Positions 27,373 to 37,024 are shown, counted from the stretch's first letter. The stretch: 64,000 nt of DNA from Pelagimonas phthalicica (GCF_004364805.1 NZ_SOAP01000001.1:1488001-1552000), one strand, 5' to 3'. The notes: generated from the sequence alone by a model not told the origin. Program-made: numbers and translations.

Positions 27373-28332
27373 CTACTTGTATTCAATCAGGCGCATTTCG
27401 TCGCCGCGCATCCGGCGCAGGTGAAACTTGGCCATACCGATAAGATTTGGAAATTTGGATAAGGTGAGCAGGCCCGCGTGCCGCCAGGCCTCTTGGCTGG
27501 GCAGCCCGTCGCGGATCAAACCCTGGGCGGTGCGCAGATAGTTCAGCTCGTAAACCGTGACCAGAAGGATGGGCAGCCACCAGGCGATTTGCGTGCTGAG
27601 AAGGATGATCAGCGGCAGTACCAGCCCATAGACCAGCACGCGTTTGCGTTCTTTCCTGAAGTATTCCGGGTGCAGGTAACCAACCTGGGCAAAGCCATGC
27701 CCGGTGCGCACGGCGCGCTTCCACCAAGAAGCGAATGTCAGCATATTGGCGTCATGGCGGGTCATATCCACCTGGATACGTTCCAACACCCAGCCAGCCT
27801 TGCGCAGGCGCGTGCAAAATTCGTCATCTTCGGCGGCGATCACGGTCGGGTTCATGCCATCGACCCCGGCCCAAGCCTCGGCCCGGACCAGCATGTCACC
27901 GCCACAAGCGTCAATGACACCCGCAGGACGGTGCCATTCCCAATCGCATAACTGGTTGTAAAGACTGGCATCGCGATGAATTTCCGAACGCCAACCGGTC
28001 ACCATTCCGGTCTTTGGATTGTCGGCCAAATGCGCGCGCCCAGCCTCGATGAACCCATCAACCAGTGTGCAATCGCCATCAATGAACATCACCAACTGCG
28101 GGTCATCCAGCGCGTCAAACCCGGCATTGCGGGCACGGGCGGCGGTGAAAGGCGTGGACATATCAAGTTCCACAACCTTAGCCCCGACCTTGCGCGCCTC
28201 AGCGATGCTGTCATCGGCCGATCCGCTATCCACATAGACGACCTGACGCGCCTGCCCCTGAACCGAAGCCAAAGCCGCGACAAGCCGCGCGCCTTCATTG
28301 CGGCCAATCAAAACCACATCAACCGGAGTCAT
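27373..28332 (-). CDS. Glycosyltransferase family 2, membrane-associated
   Basis: 319 residues; ATG at 28332 overlaps the upstream GT4 stop by 4 nt. GT-A motifs are VVLIGRNEGARLVAALASV, YVDSGSADDS, the DXD-type MFIDGDCTL, and AAEDDEFCTRLRKAGW. Near the C-terminus (about 235-265) is a hydrophobic pair of segments (LPLIILLSTQIAWWLPILL) suggesting inner-membrane anchoring. Likely adds one sugar to the lipid-linked repeat unit. The donor is not predictable. Confidence 0.88.
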   Translation of the reverse strand: MTPVDVVLIGRNEGARLVAALASVQGQARQVVYVDSGSADDSIAEARKVGAKVVELDMSTPFTAARARNAGFDALDDPQLVMFIDGDCTLVDGFIEAGRAHLADNPKTGMVTGWRSEIHRDASLYNQLCDWEWHRPAGVIDACGGDMLVRAEAWAGVDGMNPTVIAAEDDEFCTRLRKAGWVLERIQVDMTRHDANMLTFASWWKRAVRTGHGFAQVGYLHPEYFRKERKRVLVYGLVLPLIILLSTQIAWWLPILLVTVYELNYLRTAQGLIRDGLPSQEAWRHAGLLTLSKFPNLIGMAKFHLRRMRGDEMRLIEYK

Positions 28333-29576
28333 TCGCCTGGCTCCGGTCGTTTACCTGGCGCAGGCTTTCCGTTCGCATAACTGGTGATCAGGTGCGAGAG
28401 CCAAGCCGCCTCTTTATCGCTGTTAAACTGCGCCTCAACGGTTTCGCGACCAACTTCGCCCATCGCTTGTCTTTCAGGCGGATCTTCAAAGCCGCGCCGG
28501 ATCGCGGCCGCCAAGGACGGCACGTCGCCCGGAGGCACCAGCCAACCGGATTCACCATGCGTGACCAATTCCGATATCCCGGCGATTTGCGTGGTTATCA
28601 CCGGAACACCGGACGCCATGGCCTCCATCAGAACAACAGGGACACCTTCTGCAAAGCTAGGCAGAACGAACAAATCCGTTTCTAACAACGCCTCAGCGAC
28701 TTCGGTTTGGTTCTTGTAGCCAAGGAATTCTAAGCGGTCTGAAACGCCCAATTCCTTGGACATTTGTTCCAACGAAGCCCGCTCGGGTCCGTCGCCAATA
28801 AGCCTGAGAGACAGGTCGGGCATGTCCTTTTGCAGCTCGCCCAAAGTTTGCAGCAGGATCGGCACGCCTTTGACCCCAGCCAATCGACCGACAAACAACA
28901 TGCGCTGCCCTGAATGCCAGGTTCTGCCATACCGCTCGGGTTCAACGCCACAATGGACGATATGCAGCTTTTCCCAATCCGATTGTTTGGCAAAACACAT
29001 CAGCTGCGAACGGCAGAAATCGCTGATACAGGCAACAAACTTGGCGCGCGCCGCCTTTTCGTCAATCCGCCAGTGGTTTGGCTCAAAAAAGATATCCGGG
29101 CCGTGAATGGTGAAGCTATAGGGAATGCCGGACAAAGCTTCGCTTAACATCGCCACTGTGCAAGAGGCCTTGGCGATATGATTGTGCAGGTGTTGCACAC
29201 CCTGATCCTGAAGATGGGCCGCCAAAACACCTGCTTCGAGGAAGTAGATGAGGTTATAAAGCCGCCCCTTGATGCCTTTGGGCGCGGTACGCCACGCCAG
29301 GCCCAACGCCTTGCCATAACGCGCAGGGTTACGCATCCATCGCCAATGGGCGCGCAGCAGACGCATTGGCGATTTCGCAGCGGCCAATACCTTGAAGGTG
29401 CGGGCGTGTTCCTCGCGTTGTTCGGGGCCGACCAAATGCTCGGGCCCGGTCGTGCGGATGGAACAGGTTTCGACCTCGTGCCCCAATTTGCGCAAAGCAG
29501 CGACTTCGCGTTGGATAAATGTGTCAGAGGCGCGCGGATATTCCCCGGTCAAATAGGCGAGTTTCAAGCGAGTCAT
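28329..29576 (-). CDS. Glycosyltransferase family 4
   Basis: 415 residues; start ATG at 29576 overlaps the upstream epimerase stop by 4 nt, and its own stop overlaps the GT2 start. GT-B features are AYLTGEYPRASDTFIQREV at the N-terminus, QHLHNHIAKASCTVAML, FVGRLAGVKGVPILLQTL, and the EX7E region EGVPVVLMEAMASGVPVITT. It is very similar in layout to colanic-acid or EPS GT4 enzymes that act on the cytoplasmic side of the inner membrane. It sits centrally in the five-gene minus-strand operon. Confidence 0.9.
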   Translation of the reverse strand: MTRLKLAYLTGEYPRASDTFIQREVAALRKLGHEVETCSIRTTGPEHLVGPEQREEHARTFKVLAAAKSPMRLLRAHWRWMRNPARYGKALGLAWRTAPKGIKGRLYNLIYFLEAGVLAAHLQDQGVQHLHNHIAKASCTVAMLSEALSGIPYSFTIHGPDIFFEPNHWRIDEKAARAKFVACISDFCRSQLMCFAKQSDWEKLHIVHCGVEPERYGRTWHSGQRMLFVGRLAGVKGVPILLQTLGELQKDMPDLSLRLIGDGPERASLEQMSKELGVSDRLEFLGYKNQTEVAEALLETDLFVLPSFAEGVPVVLMEAMASGVPVITTQIAGISELVTHGESGWLVPPGDVPSLAAAIRRGFEDPPERQAMGEVGRETVEAQFNSDKEAAWLSHLITSYANGKPAPGKRPEPGE

Positions 29577-30544
29577 GCCTCACCTTCCTTGCATTTGGCC
29601 AACATGACCTCGAATGACGCCTCATCCGCACCACCAAGGGCCGATCGTAACGCCACATTGGGATAATCCAGCGGCATCACTCGGGCGCGCAAAACAGGTT
29701 CACGCAGCAGCCCCGGCAAACGATCTTGCCAGCGTGACATGAGCCGGGCCAAAGACAGCCACAACCCAAATCGGATCGGCACAGTCAGCTTTGGCCAGCC
29801 AAACAGCTTGCGATGCGCGGCCAAGAAACGCGCGCGGGTGGGCAGATCATCATCCACCACATTCAGGGCCAAAATGCCCGGCGGTTCCGCCAAGGCAGCC
29901 GCGACCAAGGATTTGGCCAAATGGTCCACATGCACCAAAGGCAACTGCCCCTCAGAGTTGATCTGAACGTGGAATTTGGACGCCCAGAAGCCGAGCAAAG
30001 CGTGCCAGCTGCGCGACGGTCCATAAACCGCCCCGGGTCGCATGATCCACAGGGGGTGGCCGGATTCAGTGCACAACTCTTCCTGGCGCAGTTTCGCCTC
30101 GGCATAAGCATCGCGCGCTTTGTCAGGGCTTTCGAGCGGCGACGTCTCGGTCACTTGATCCCCGGGTTGCAATGCCATGGTGTCATAGACCGCAATCGAA
30201 CTGACCAGAACCAAGGTCGCCTCGGTCCCGCTCAGCGTTGTCAAAACGGTTTCTGTGGCGCGCAAGGTATCTTCGGCATGGCGGGCAGGATCATCCCCCA
30301 GATGGGCCGCGGCATGGATCACGGTCTGCACATCCTGGGTGATGTCGCGCAAGAGATAGGCGCTTTCTGGATCAGACAGATCCGCCTGCTGCGAAAAGAT
30401 TGCCGGATCGTCGGCCCATTCAGGCAGCGGGTTGCGCCGGTATAGGGCAATCACGTCCAGCCCCTGCGCGCGCGCCTCTCTGACGGCGGCCCGGCCAACG
30501 AAACCGTTGGCTCCGGTGATCATGATGCGTTTCACTGCGCCCAT
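29573..30544 (-). CDS. NAD-dependent epimerase/dehydratase family protein (extended SDR)
   Basis: 323 residues from the ATG at 30544, although a GTG at 30535 that overlaps the upstream stop as GTGA is an equally plausible start. The nucleotide-binding motif is TGANGFVGRAAV, with HAAAHLGDD and the catalytic DAYAEAKLRQEE (YxxxK). It resembles UDP-sugar 4-epimerases or reductases. Probable role is preparing a nucleotide sugar for the repeat unit; exact substrate unknown. It is the second gene of the operon starting at 31656. Confidence 0.86.
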   Translation of the reverse strand: MGAVKRIMITGANGFVGRAAVREARAQGLDVIALYRRNPLPEWADDPAIFSQQADLSDPESAYLLRDITQDVQTVIHAAAHLGDDPARHAEDTLRATETVLTTLSGTEATLVLVSSIAVYDTMALQPGDQVTETSPLESPDKARDAYAEAKLRQEELCTESGHPLWIMRPGAVYGPSRSWHALLGFWASKFHVQINSEGQLPLVHVDHLAKSLVAAALAEPPGILALNVVDDDLPTRARFLAAHRKLFGWPKLTVPIRFGLWLSLARLMSRWQDRLPGLLREPVLRARVMPLDYPNVALRSALGGADEASFEVMLAKCKEGEA

Positions 30545-31656
30545 GTCATCGGCTCCATCGCTTGGCAGGTTGTGGTCATTTTCTGCGCACCACTGTGTTC
30601 GCCCGCGTTCTGAATAGCCAGCGTGACTTCGGTCATGTGAAGGGCAAATTCGTTTGATAGGCGGCAGGGGCGGTCGGCGGCCAATGCGTCAAACATCTCA
30701 GCCGGGCCAAGCATGAAATTCATCGCCGCCGCGCCCCAGCGCGCGACCTTTGGGTGAGTGGGCTGGCCCAGTTTGACGCGACGCGGAAAAGGGTTTTCCA
30801 ACAGGCGACGGCGAATGGTCATCCGCTTGGCATAGGTAACCTTGGCCGCATTGTCCCAGGCCGCCCTGCAGGCCAAGACGCCCTTGTCACCAACGATGCG
30901 GATGGAATGATCATGCGGGGCGGTGATCGAACAGGTCAGCCGTGTCACCGGCCCGTTTTCAAAGAACAAAGTCGCGACAGACAGGTCCGGCGCAAAGGGC
31001 CCTGCGCCCTCTTTGTTCGGGATGGTTTCGGCGCTGGCCGCCACAACGGTGCGCACCGGTCCAAACCAGGATATCAGCCAGCCAAGGTAATAACCTGCGT
31101 GTTCCAGCGTGCAGCCGACACGAAACTCATCTTCATAGGGCCAAGGAGCACCGGATTCAGACAGCCATTTCTTATAGGCCGCCTGTGGGATGAACCCATC
31201 ATCGAGCTCGGCATAAATCGCGCGTGGCGTTCCGGCGACATTATTGCGCAAAGCATGGCCCAAGGTCTGCGCCGCCTCGCCCAAAGACGAACACGGAGCC
31301 GAGGCTAGCATCACCCCTTTGGCTTGCGCCAAATCGTACAGGGTTTTGGCATCCTCAACCGTCATCGCCAGCGGCTTTTCGGAATAAACATGCCGCCCGG
31401 CGTCAAGACAGGCTTTGGTGGTTTCAAAATGCGCAGAGGGGTTGGTCAGGTTCAAAATGATCGCATTTGGCGCGTCTGCCAGCAGCGCGTCAAATGACGC
31501 TTTGGCGGGGACTTTCCAGAACTCACAAAATGTTTTGAGACGGTCCGGGTTTAGGTCGTAAACACCCGCAACCTTGATCCTCGGCATGACTTGCAAAGAC
31601 CGCATGTAAAGATCCGCCACAAAACCGCAGCCCAACAGGCACACCTGATTGGTCAT
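30532..31656 (-). CDS. Gfo/Idh/MocA family oxidoreductase
   Basis: About 374 residues from the ATG at 31656 (GGGG about 7 nt upstream; the longer frame from 31689 adds an unlikely leader). The Rossmann part begins MTNQVCLLGCGFVADLY and includes YSEKPLAMTVEDAK, the conserved EKP block with the catalytic Lys. The C-terminal half is the beta-sheet substrate domain. Members oxidise or reduce sugars and nucleotide sugars with NAD(P). It is the first gene of the five-gene operon and shares a divergent 240-bp promoter region with the WecG-type gene. Confidence 0.9.
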   Translation of the reverse strand: MTNQVCLLGCGFVADLYMRSLQVMPRIKVAGVYDLNPDRLKTFCEFWKVPAKASFDALLADAPNAIILNLTNPSAHFETTKACLDAGRHVYSEKPLAMTVEDAKTLYDLAQAKGVMLASAPCSSLGEAAQTLGHALRNNVAGTPRAIYAELDDGFIPQAAYKKWLSESGAPWPYEDEFRVGCTLEHAGYYLGWLISWFGPVRTVVAASAETIPNKEGAGPFAPDLSVATLFFENGPVTRLTCSITAPHDHSIRIVGDKGVLACRAAWDNAAKVTYAKRMTIRRRLLENPFPRRVKLGQPTHPKVARWGAAAMNFMLGPAEMFDALAADRPCRLSNEFALHMTEVTLAIQNAGEHSGAQKMTTTCQAMEPMTWAQ

Positions 31657-31897
31657 GAACACACCCCACTTAGCGGGATATTTCGGCACATACCGGTCAA
31701 CACGCGTTTGATCCCCACCTTTCTTTCCTGTGTGACATAATCATAGAAACATGGCCAGAATTCGGCATAAGCGGGCCAAGTCCGAGAAATGCGGCGGTGC
31801 GGCATCACATGGGCATAATTTCATCGCCATGTTGCTGATTTAGCACTTTTCATGACGGCAAAGCAGGTTATCTCTGCCTCATCGGAAAGTGGCTGCC

Positions 31898-32665
31898 ATG
31901 CAATTTGAATTCAACGGTCGGGATATTGATGTGAACGTGCCCAATTGGGCCGTTCTAGAGGCGCGGGTAACCGAGCGTCTGGCCCAGCGCAAGGGGTTCG
32001 CCCTGGCAACGATCAACCTTGACCATCTGGTGAAACTGGCTGAATCGACCGAATTTCAGGCGGCCTATGCCGCGCAGGATTTTGTCTGCGCAGATGGCAA
32101 TCCGATTGTGTGGCTGTCGCATTTGGCGGGGCGGCCTGTGTCGCTTATCCCAGGCTCCGAAGCCATTTTGCCGCTGGCAAGGCTGGCCGCCAAACAAGGG
32201 GTTGGCGTTGCGCTGGTAGGGTCGACCGAACCTGTTTTGGCCGCCGCGACTGCCTATCTCGAACGCGAAGTGCGAGACATCGAAATTGTCTGCTGCATTG
32301 CTCCGCCCATGGGGTTTGACCCCAAAGGGGCTGAGGCCGAAGAGATTCTGGCCAAGATCGCCGATTCCGGGGCCCGCATGTGTTTTGTCGCCATGGGAGC
32401 CCCCCGCCAAGAGGAATTCGCCGCACTTGGGCGCAGGAAAACTCCGGAGGTCGGCTTTGTCTCCATCGGGGCTGGGCTGGATTTCTTTGCGGGTACGCAG
32501 AAACGCGCCCCGCAATGGGCACGCAAATTGCAGATCGAATGGCTGTGGCGCATGATGTCCAACCCCAAACGGCTAGCCATGCGTTACCTGAAATGCATGC
32601 TGATCCTACCGGGTCACGTGATCCGCGCGCTTTGGTTGCGGTTTCGGGGCCAAGATCAAAGCTGA
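31898..32665 (+). CDS. WecG/TagA/CpsF family glycosyltransferase (GT26)
   Basis: About 255 residues from the ATG at 31898, preceded by GGAAA at 9-nt spacing; the GTG at 31889 is less likely. The family core is plain: INLDHLVKLAES, FVCADGNPIVWLSHLAG, MGAPRQEEFAAL and GFVSIGAGLDFFAGTQKRAP followed by WLWRMMSNPKR. These enzymes add N-acetylmannosamine-type or glucosyl residues to polyprenyl-diphosphate-linked sugars, usually as the second sugar of the repeat unit. Its 3' end overlaps the convergent SDR gene by 10 bp. Confidence 0.92.
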   Translation: MQFEFNGRDIDVNVPNWAVLEARVTERLAQRKGFALATINLDHLVKLAESTEFQAAYAAQDFVCADGNPIVWLSHLAGRPVSLIPGSEAILPLARLAAKQGVGVALVGSTEPVLAAATAYLEREVRDIEIVCCIAPPMGFDPKGAEAEEILAKIADSGARMCFVAMGAPRQEEFAALGRRKTPEVGFVSIGAGLDFFAGTQKRAPQWARKLQIEWLWRMMSNPKRLAMRYLKCMLILPGHVIRALWLRFRGQDQS

Positions 32666-33420
32666 CGCGGCTTGGCCCGCCGCAACAGCATGGCATCCTT
32701 GATTTTGCCTTTTACCCCACGCGGCGGCAAAACCTCTCGGTCCATTTCGAAAATCGTTCCGGTCAAATCCGGGTCGCACATCTGCGCCAGTTTGGCCCCC
32801 CATTTCGCCGATTGCTCGGGGGGGATGCCGTCAGGAATGCCCATCTCGGTCTGTAACATCCCAGGCATCCAATCGCTGATGACGATGCCCGGCAAACGAT
32901 CTCCAAAATCAGCAATCAAAGCCCGCGTGAGGATGCGTGCCGCCCCTTTGGACACGGAATAGGCCGAACTGCAGGGCAAGGGCGCAATGTCGGCAAAGGT
33001 CGCAACATTCAGGATGCGCCCGCGCCCGGTTGGGGCCATGTGGCGCAGGGCGGCATGGCTGCAATTCGCAACGCCACCCAGATTGATCTGCATGGTCTGC
33101 GCAAAACTCTCTGGTGTTTCGTCCAGAAAATCGCGGCGCGGGTAAACGGCAGCATTGTTGATCAGGATGGCAAGCGGCCCGTAATCGGCAACCAATTGGT
33201 CAACGCCTTGCGCAACAGCCTGGGCATCCGACACATCTATCGGGCAAGGCAGGAACCCATCCCCCAACAAGGTGCGTGTCTCATGCAACGCATCAACCCG
33301 GCGCCCGGTTCCGGCGACCGTGAAACCTGCCTCCACCAACTCGCGCGCCATGGCCCGCCCAAGGCCAGAGCCCGCGCCGGTGACAATCGCAAACCCGTCT
33401 TTTGGGGTCAGAAAACTCAT
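32656..33420 (-). CDS. Short-chain dehydrogenase/reductase (classical SDR)
   Basis: 254 residues; ATG at 33420 overlaps the GMC oxidoreductase stop by 4 nt. Classical SDR motifs are VTGAGSGLGRAMA (TGxxxGxG), LINNAAVYPRR (NNA) and AYSVSKGAA (YxxxK). No membrane segment. It is co-translated with a GMC flavoenzyme and an acyltransferase, suggesting a joint oxidation/reduction and acylation of a sugar or lipid moiety. Substrate unknown. Confidence 0.88.
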   Translation of the reverse strand: MSFLTPKDGFAIVTGAGSGLGRAMARELVEAGFTVAGTGRRVDALHETRTLLGDGFLPCPIDVSDAQAVAQGVDQLVADYGPLAILINNAAVYPRRDFLDETPESFAQTMQINLGGVANCSHAALRHMAPTGRGRILNVATFADIAPLPCSSAYSVSKGAARILTRALIADFGDRLPGIVISDWMPGMLQTEMGIPDGIPPEQSAKWGAKLAQMCDPDLTGTIFEMDREVLPPRGVKGKIKDAMLLRRAKPRQL

Positions 33421-34976
33421 GCGCTTTCCTTTTTAATGGCATCCGCAACCCGCAGGGCATTGGCGGCGATGGTCAGGCTTGGATTCACCCCCATTGAGGT
33501 CGGCATGAAACTGGCATCCGCGACCCACAGGTTTTGCAAGTCATGCGCGCGGCAATCGGCATTTAGGACCGACGCCGCCGGATCATCGCCAAACCGTAAT
33601 GTTCCACAGGGATGGCCGTAATTCAGCTCGGGCGTAAAGCCCAAAAACGCCCGGCGATGGCCGCGCATAGACCGCCAAATCGCTTTGCGAAAGCTACGCC
33701 TGCGCTGCAATAGCTCGGGGTGAAAATCATAGCTGATGGCCAGTTTGTCCGGGTTTTGCGGATCATAGAGAACGCGGTTTTCTGCATAGGGCAAATCCTC
33801 CATCAGACCGACAAAGATTTGCGCTTGACCAAACAGCTTATGCGCCATGGCCGCCGGAATGCGGGTGAGCTGCGACAATCCCGGGATTTTCGCAAATCGC
33901 GAACGGGCCAGCATGAGGTTCAGGTAATGCACGATCTCGCCATAAGAGGCGCGAATGCCCATCGCCTGGATGGTGCCGAACCGTCTTCCATTCTGGAAAT
34001 AGAGATCGCGCATGGATATTGCCTTGGTCGCGTCGCCACCCGGCGTGCCGCGCTGGGGCCAAAGGGCAAACATCTCGTTCAGGTGGAACATCAGATTGCG
34101 TCCAACCTGGCCGGATCGGTTTGCCAACCCGTTCGGAAACGCCGCGTTGGCCGAGGCCAAAAGCAAGCGCGGCGAGCCCAGCGCACCACCTGCCAGGACA
34201 AAGCGTTTCGCGTGAAAAGTTTGGGTTTCGCCATTGATCAGGCATTCTGCGGCCGTGATCCGCCCCTCAACCTCATGCAATCGGGTAACCTGCGCCCCTG
34301 TGATCAGCCTGGCCATGCCAGTTGCCAGAGCAGGCTCAACCCCAGCGGATCGACCATCCATCTTGCAGGTTTTTGGGCACTTCACGCCCAGACAGGTCTG
34401 ACAATCAGCGACCCGTTTCAGGCCCGTATGCGCATGATAAGGGTGCAGCCCCGCCGCGCGTAGAGTTTGAAACAGCGAGTCCTCCACAGGGTTAAGCAGC
34501 GGCGGATCGCGCAGTGGAATGGGTATCTCAGCTGAGAGATCATCAGGCGATCCATAGACCTGAAACATCTCTGCAGCCCGGGCAAACCAAGGGGCCATAT
34601 CATCAAACCTTAAGGGCCAGCCACCTGTCGGGTGCGGCCTGTCAGATAGGTCATCCAAATCATGCCGCTCTGGTCGTTCCAGCGTCGCGGCGTAGAACAC
34701 CGACGACCCGCCAACCCCCGCACCAAGCGGCGCGTAAAAGGATTGTTCTTTGCCATTCAACGTGACGGATAACGGGGTGGGCCATAGCCCTCGTTTCAGG
34801 CGCGCTTCGGGAACAAATGTCTCGGACAACCCGTTTACTTCGCTGCGATACCCGGCTTGCCCTTGCTCCAGAAAAAGCACCTTTTGCCCGGCCACGGCGA
34901 GGGCTCGCCCCACTGTTCCGCCGCCCATGCCGGTTCCGATGACGATAACGTCCCATTCTGGGGTCGTGTCTGGCAT
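33417..34976 (-). CDS. GMC family FAD-dependent oxidoreductase with four-Cys motif
   Basis: About 519 residues, ATG at 34976 overlapping the acyltransferase stop as TGATG. The FAD-binding motif is VIGTGMGGGTVG at the N-terminus, with LGAGVGGSSVFYAA and the C-terminal active-site block (NYGHPCGTLRFG, then FMPTSMGVNPSLTIAANA). Between the FAD and substrate parts is a CxxCx4CxxxC cluster (Cys192, 195, 200, 204), which could bind a metal or Fe-S cluster. GMC enzymes oxidise alcohols or sugars. Operon with an SDR and an OafA-like acyltransferase. Confidence 0.88.
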   Translation of the reverse strand: MPDTTPEWDVIVIGTGMGGGTVGRALAVAGQKVLFLEQGQAGYRSEVNGLSETFVPEARLKRGLWPTPLSVTLNGKEQSFYAPLGAGVGGSSVFYAATLERPERHDLDDLSDRPHPTGGWPLRFDDMAPWFARAAEMFQVYGSPDDLSAEIPIPLRDPPLLNPVEDSLFQTLRAAGLHPYHAHTGLKRVADCQTCLGVKCPKTCKMDGRSAGVEPALATGMARLITGAQVTRLHEVEGRITAAECLINGETQTFHAKRFVLAGGALGSPRLLLASANAAFPNGLANRSGQVGRNLMFHLNEMFALWPQRGTPGGDATKAISMRDLYFQNGRRFGTIQAMGIRASYGEIVHYLNLMLARSRFAKIPGLSQLTRIPAAMAHKLFGQAQIFVGLMEDLPYAENRVLYDPQNPDKLAISYDFHPELLQRRRSFRKAIWRSMRGHRRAFLGFTPELNYGHPCGTLRFGDDPAASVLNADCRAHDLQNLWVADASFMPTSMGVNPSLTIAANALRVADAIKKESA

Positions 34977-37024
34977 CAATCCGCACCTTGGATCAAAGCG
35001 GATTGGCGCGTGATCGAGGCAAAGATCGGTGCAAAGAGATCGCGGACCCGCAAAGCCGCGGAATTGGTGATGTGGTTGTTGTCAAAATACTGCCCGACAC
35101 CCTGATGCAAGGCGCTGCATGTATCCGCATTGCAAAAGCGCGACCAGGGATCGAGCCAGTTAATCCCCCCAGCCTCAACCAGCTGCGTCCATGGGGCATC
35201 TGCCATGGCGGCCCGCATCGTCAGAGCACCGCGCGACATCTCAAATTCAGTCTTTTGTGTTGCGGCCAAGGGCAGGCCCAAATGCGCTTGCTCGCGCGCG
35301 GCAAGGCGGGCGTCGTAATCTGCGATCTCTGGTGGCTGGCGCAACACATGAATCTGATCAAAATGCTCTTGCAGAACACCGACCGTCTCTCGTGCCGCAT
35401 TCGAAACCAATTGCGGTTGCGACAAGGCCAAAAGATCCGCCCCTTCGGTCGGGTAAATATCGATCGTGTTATGCGCATCCAGTCCTGTTCCAGAGCCCGA
35501 CACGTAATAGGCCCAGCGCCCGATCAGCAGAACGGAGTCCAAGGAGCCGAGCCGTGAAAAGCTTTGCCGGATTTGCAGGTTGGCCTGCGTACAAGCGGTG
35601 TTTTGCGCCGGGGTGGCCGCGCTTTCTACCTTGCGCAACCCAAATAGCGGTGGGCAACCGGCCCGCCAAATGATCAGCCCTGGAACGCCTGCCTCATGCG
35701 CGGCCAAATCCAACCCTTCCTTAAAGGCACGTACATGGCTGTCACCCCAGACCAACACTTTGGCCGGACCATCGGGGCCGATTGGGCAGACCTCTAACCC
35801 ATCCAAAGGCAGGGTGTCAGCGATGTAGCATCGGCTGAAATCCTGAAGAAAATCGCCAGTCGCAGCGATATGGGGTAGGGCATTGGGACCAAACCGGGAT
35901 GGCACGCCATCGGATTTAAAGATCCAACCCGCGCCTGCCAAAACAGCCAAAGACGCAACTGCCATACCGCCCAGAACAACACCGCCCTGCAACCGGCGCG
36001 CCTGACGAACAGGCGTTTCGACGAATTTCCAGGACAGCCAGGCCAAAGCAACCGACAAAATCATCCAAAGCGCGGACTCTACTAGGTTGGCATGATGACC
36101 GCGCAAATAGGTGCTGAGCGTGTAGACAGGCCAGTGCCACAGGTAGAGCGAATAGGAAATCAGGCCAAAGAACACCGCAACCGGGTGGCACAACAGCTTG
36201 TTGATCTGGTTGCGCCCGGTGCCATTGGCCAGCAGCAACGCGGTGCCAATCACCGGGACCAAAGCCAGAATGCCAGGAAATAACGGCCCTGCCGGAATGA
36301 ACAGCACCGATACCACCAGCAGGGCAGCCCCGAGCCAGCTGAGCACCGCATAGCCACGCCAATCACGATCAGATTCATATCCCCAAATCGCCAGCAACAC
36401 GCCTGTCAGCATCTCCCAGGCGCGGAAGGGGAACAGGTAAAACGCCGCCATTGGGCGCGATGGCGTCATCAGGATGCAGGCAGCAATAGACAAGAGCCAG
36501 CAGCCGATCAAAGCAATCAGAAGCATCCGACGCGACCGACCAAGAAGCAGGATCAAAAGCGGTAGGAAGATGTAAAACTGCTCTTCAACCGCAAGCGACC
36601 ATGTGTGTAGCAGCGGTTTTTCCTCGGACGCCGCATCAAAATACCCCGCTTGGCGGTAGAATAGCACGTTGGACAAATAGACCGTGGCGGCAATCCCAGA
36701 TTTTCCAAATTCTCGGAATTCAAAGGGCAGCAAAATGACCCAGGCAAAGGCCCCGGTCACCAGCACCATGGTGAAAAATGCCGGGGCGAGGCGACGAAAA
36801 CGGCGCACGTAGAAATTCATCAGCCAGATGCGGCCGGCGGAATCATATTCACGCCACAACAGCCCACCGATCAAAAACCCAGAAATGACGAAAAACACGT
36901 CCACGCCAACAAACCCGCCCTTCAAAGGCAGGCCGAAATGGTAAAGGACCACCGACAAAACGGCAAAGGCACGCAGCCCGTCAATATCACTGCGATAAGG
37001 GAGGGAATGGGTGCCATGCGTCAT
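34976..37024 (-). CDS. OafA/YrhL-type acyltransferase: acyltransferase-3 membrane domain fused to SGNH domain
   Basis: 682 residues; ATG at 37024 with GGAG about 12 nt upstream. The N-terminal ~370 residues are an acyltransferase-3 domain with about ten membrane helices and hallmark sequences (YRSDIDGLRAFAVLSVVLYH, FFVISGFLIGG, FYVRRFRRLAPAFF). The C-terminal ~300 residues are an SGNH-like domain (LVWGDSHVRAF and a late YFDNNHIT block). Such proteins O-acetylate or acylate sugar residues of surface polysaccharides on the periplasmic side. It is first in the acyltransferase-GMC-SDR operon. Confidence 0.93.
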   Translation of the reverse strand: MTHGTHSLPYRSDIDGLRAFAVLSVVLYHFGLPLKGGFVGVDVFFVISGFLIGGLLWREYDSAGRIWLMNFYVRRFRRLAPAFFTMVLVTGAFAWVILLPFEFREFGKSGIAATVYLSNVLFYRQAGYFDAASEEKPLLHTWSLAVEEQFYIFLPLLILLLGRSRRMLLIALIGCWLLSIAACILMTPSRPMAAFYLFPFRAWEMLTGVLLAIWGYESDRDWRGYAVLSWLGAALLVVSVLFIPAGPLFPGILALVPVIGTALLLANGTGRNQINKLLCHPVAVFFGLISYSLYLWHWPVYTLSTYLRGHHANLVESALWMILSVALAWLSWKFVETPVRQARRLQGGVVLGGMAVASLAVLAGAGWIFKSDGVPSRFGPNALPHIAATGDFLQDFSRCYIADTLPLDGLEVCPIGPDGPAKVLVWGDSHVRAFKEGLDLAAHEAGVPGLIIWRAGCPPLFGLRKVESAATPAQNTACTQANLQIRQSFSRLGSLDSVLLIGRWAYYVSGSGTGLDAHNTIDIYPTEGADLLALSQPQLVSNAARETVGVLQEHFDQIHVLRQPPEIADYDARLAAREQAHLGLPLAATQKTEFEMSRGALTMRAAMADAPWTQLVEAGGINWLDPWSRFCNADTCSALHQGVGQYFDNNHITNSAALRVRDLFAPIFASITRQSALIQGAD

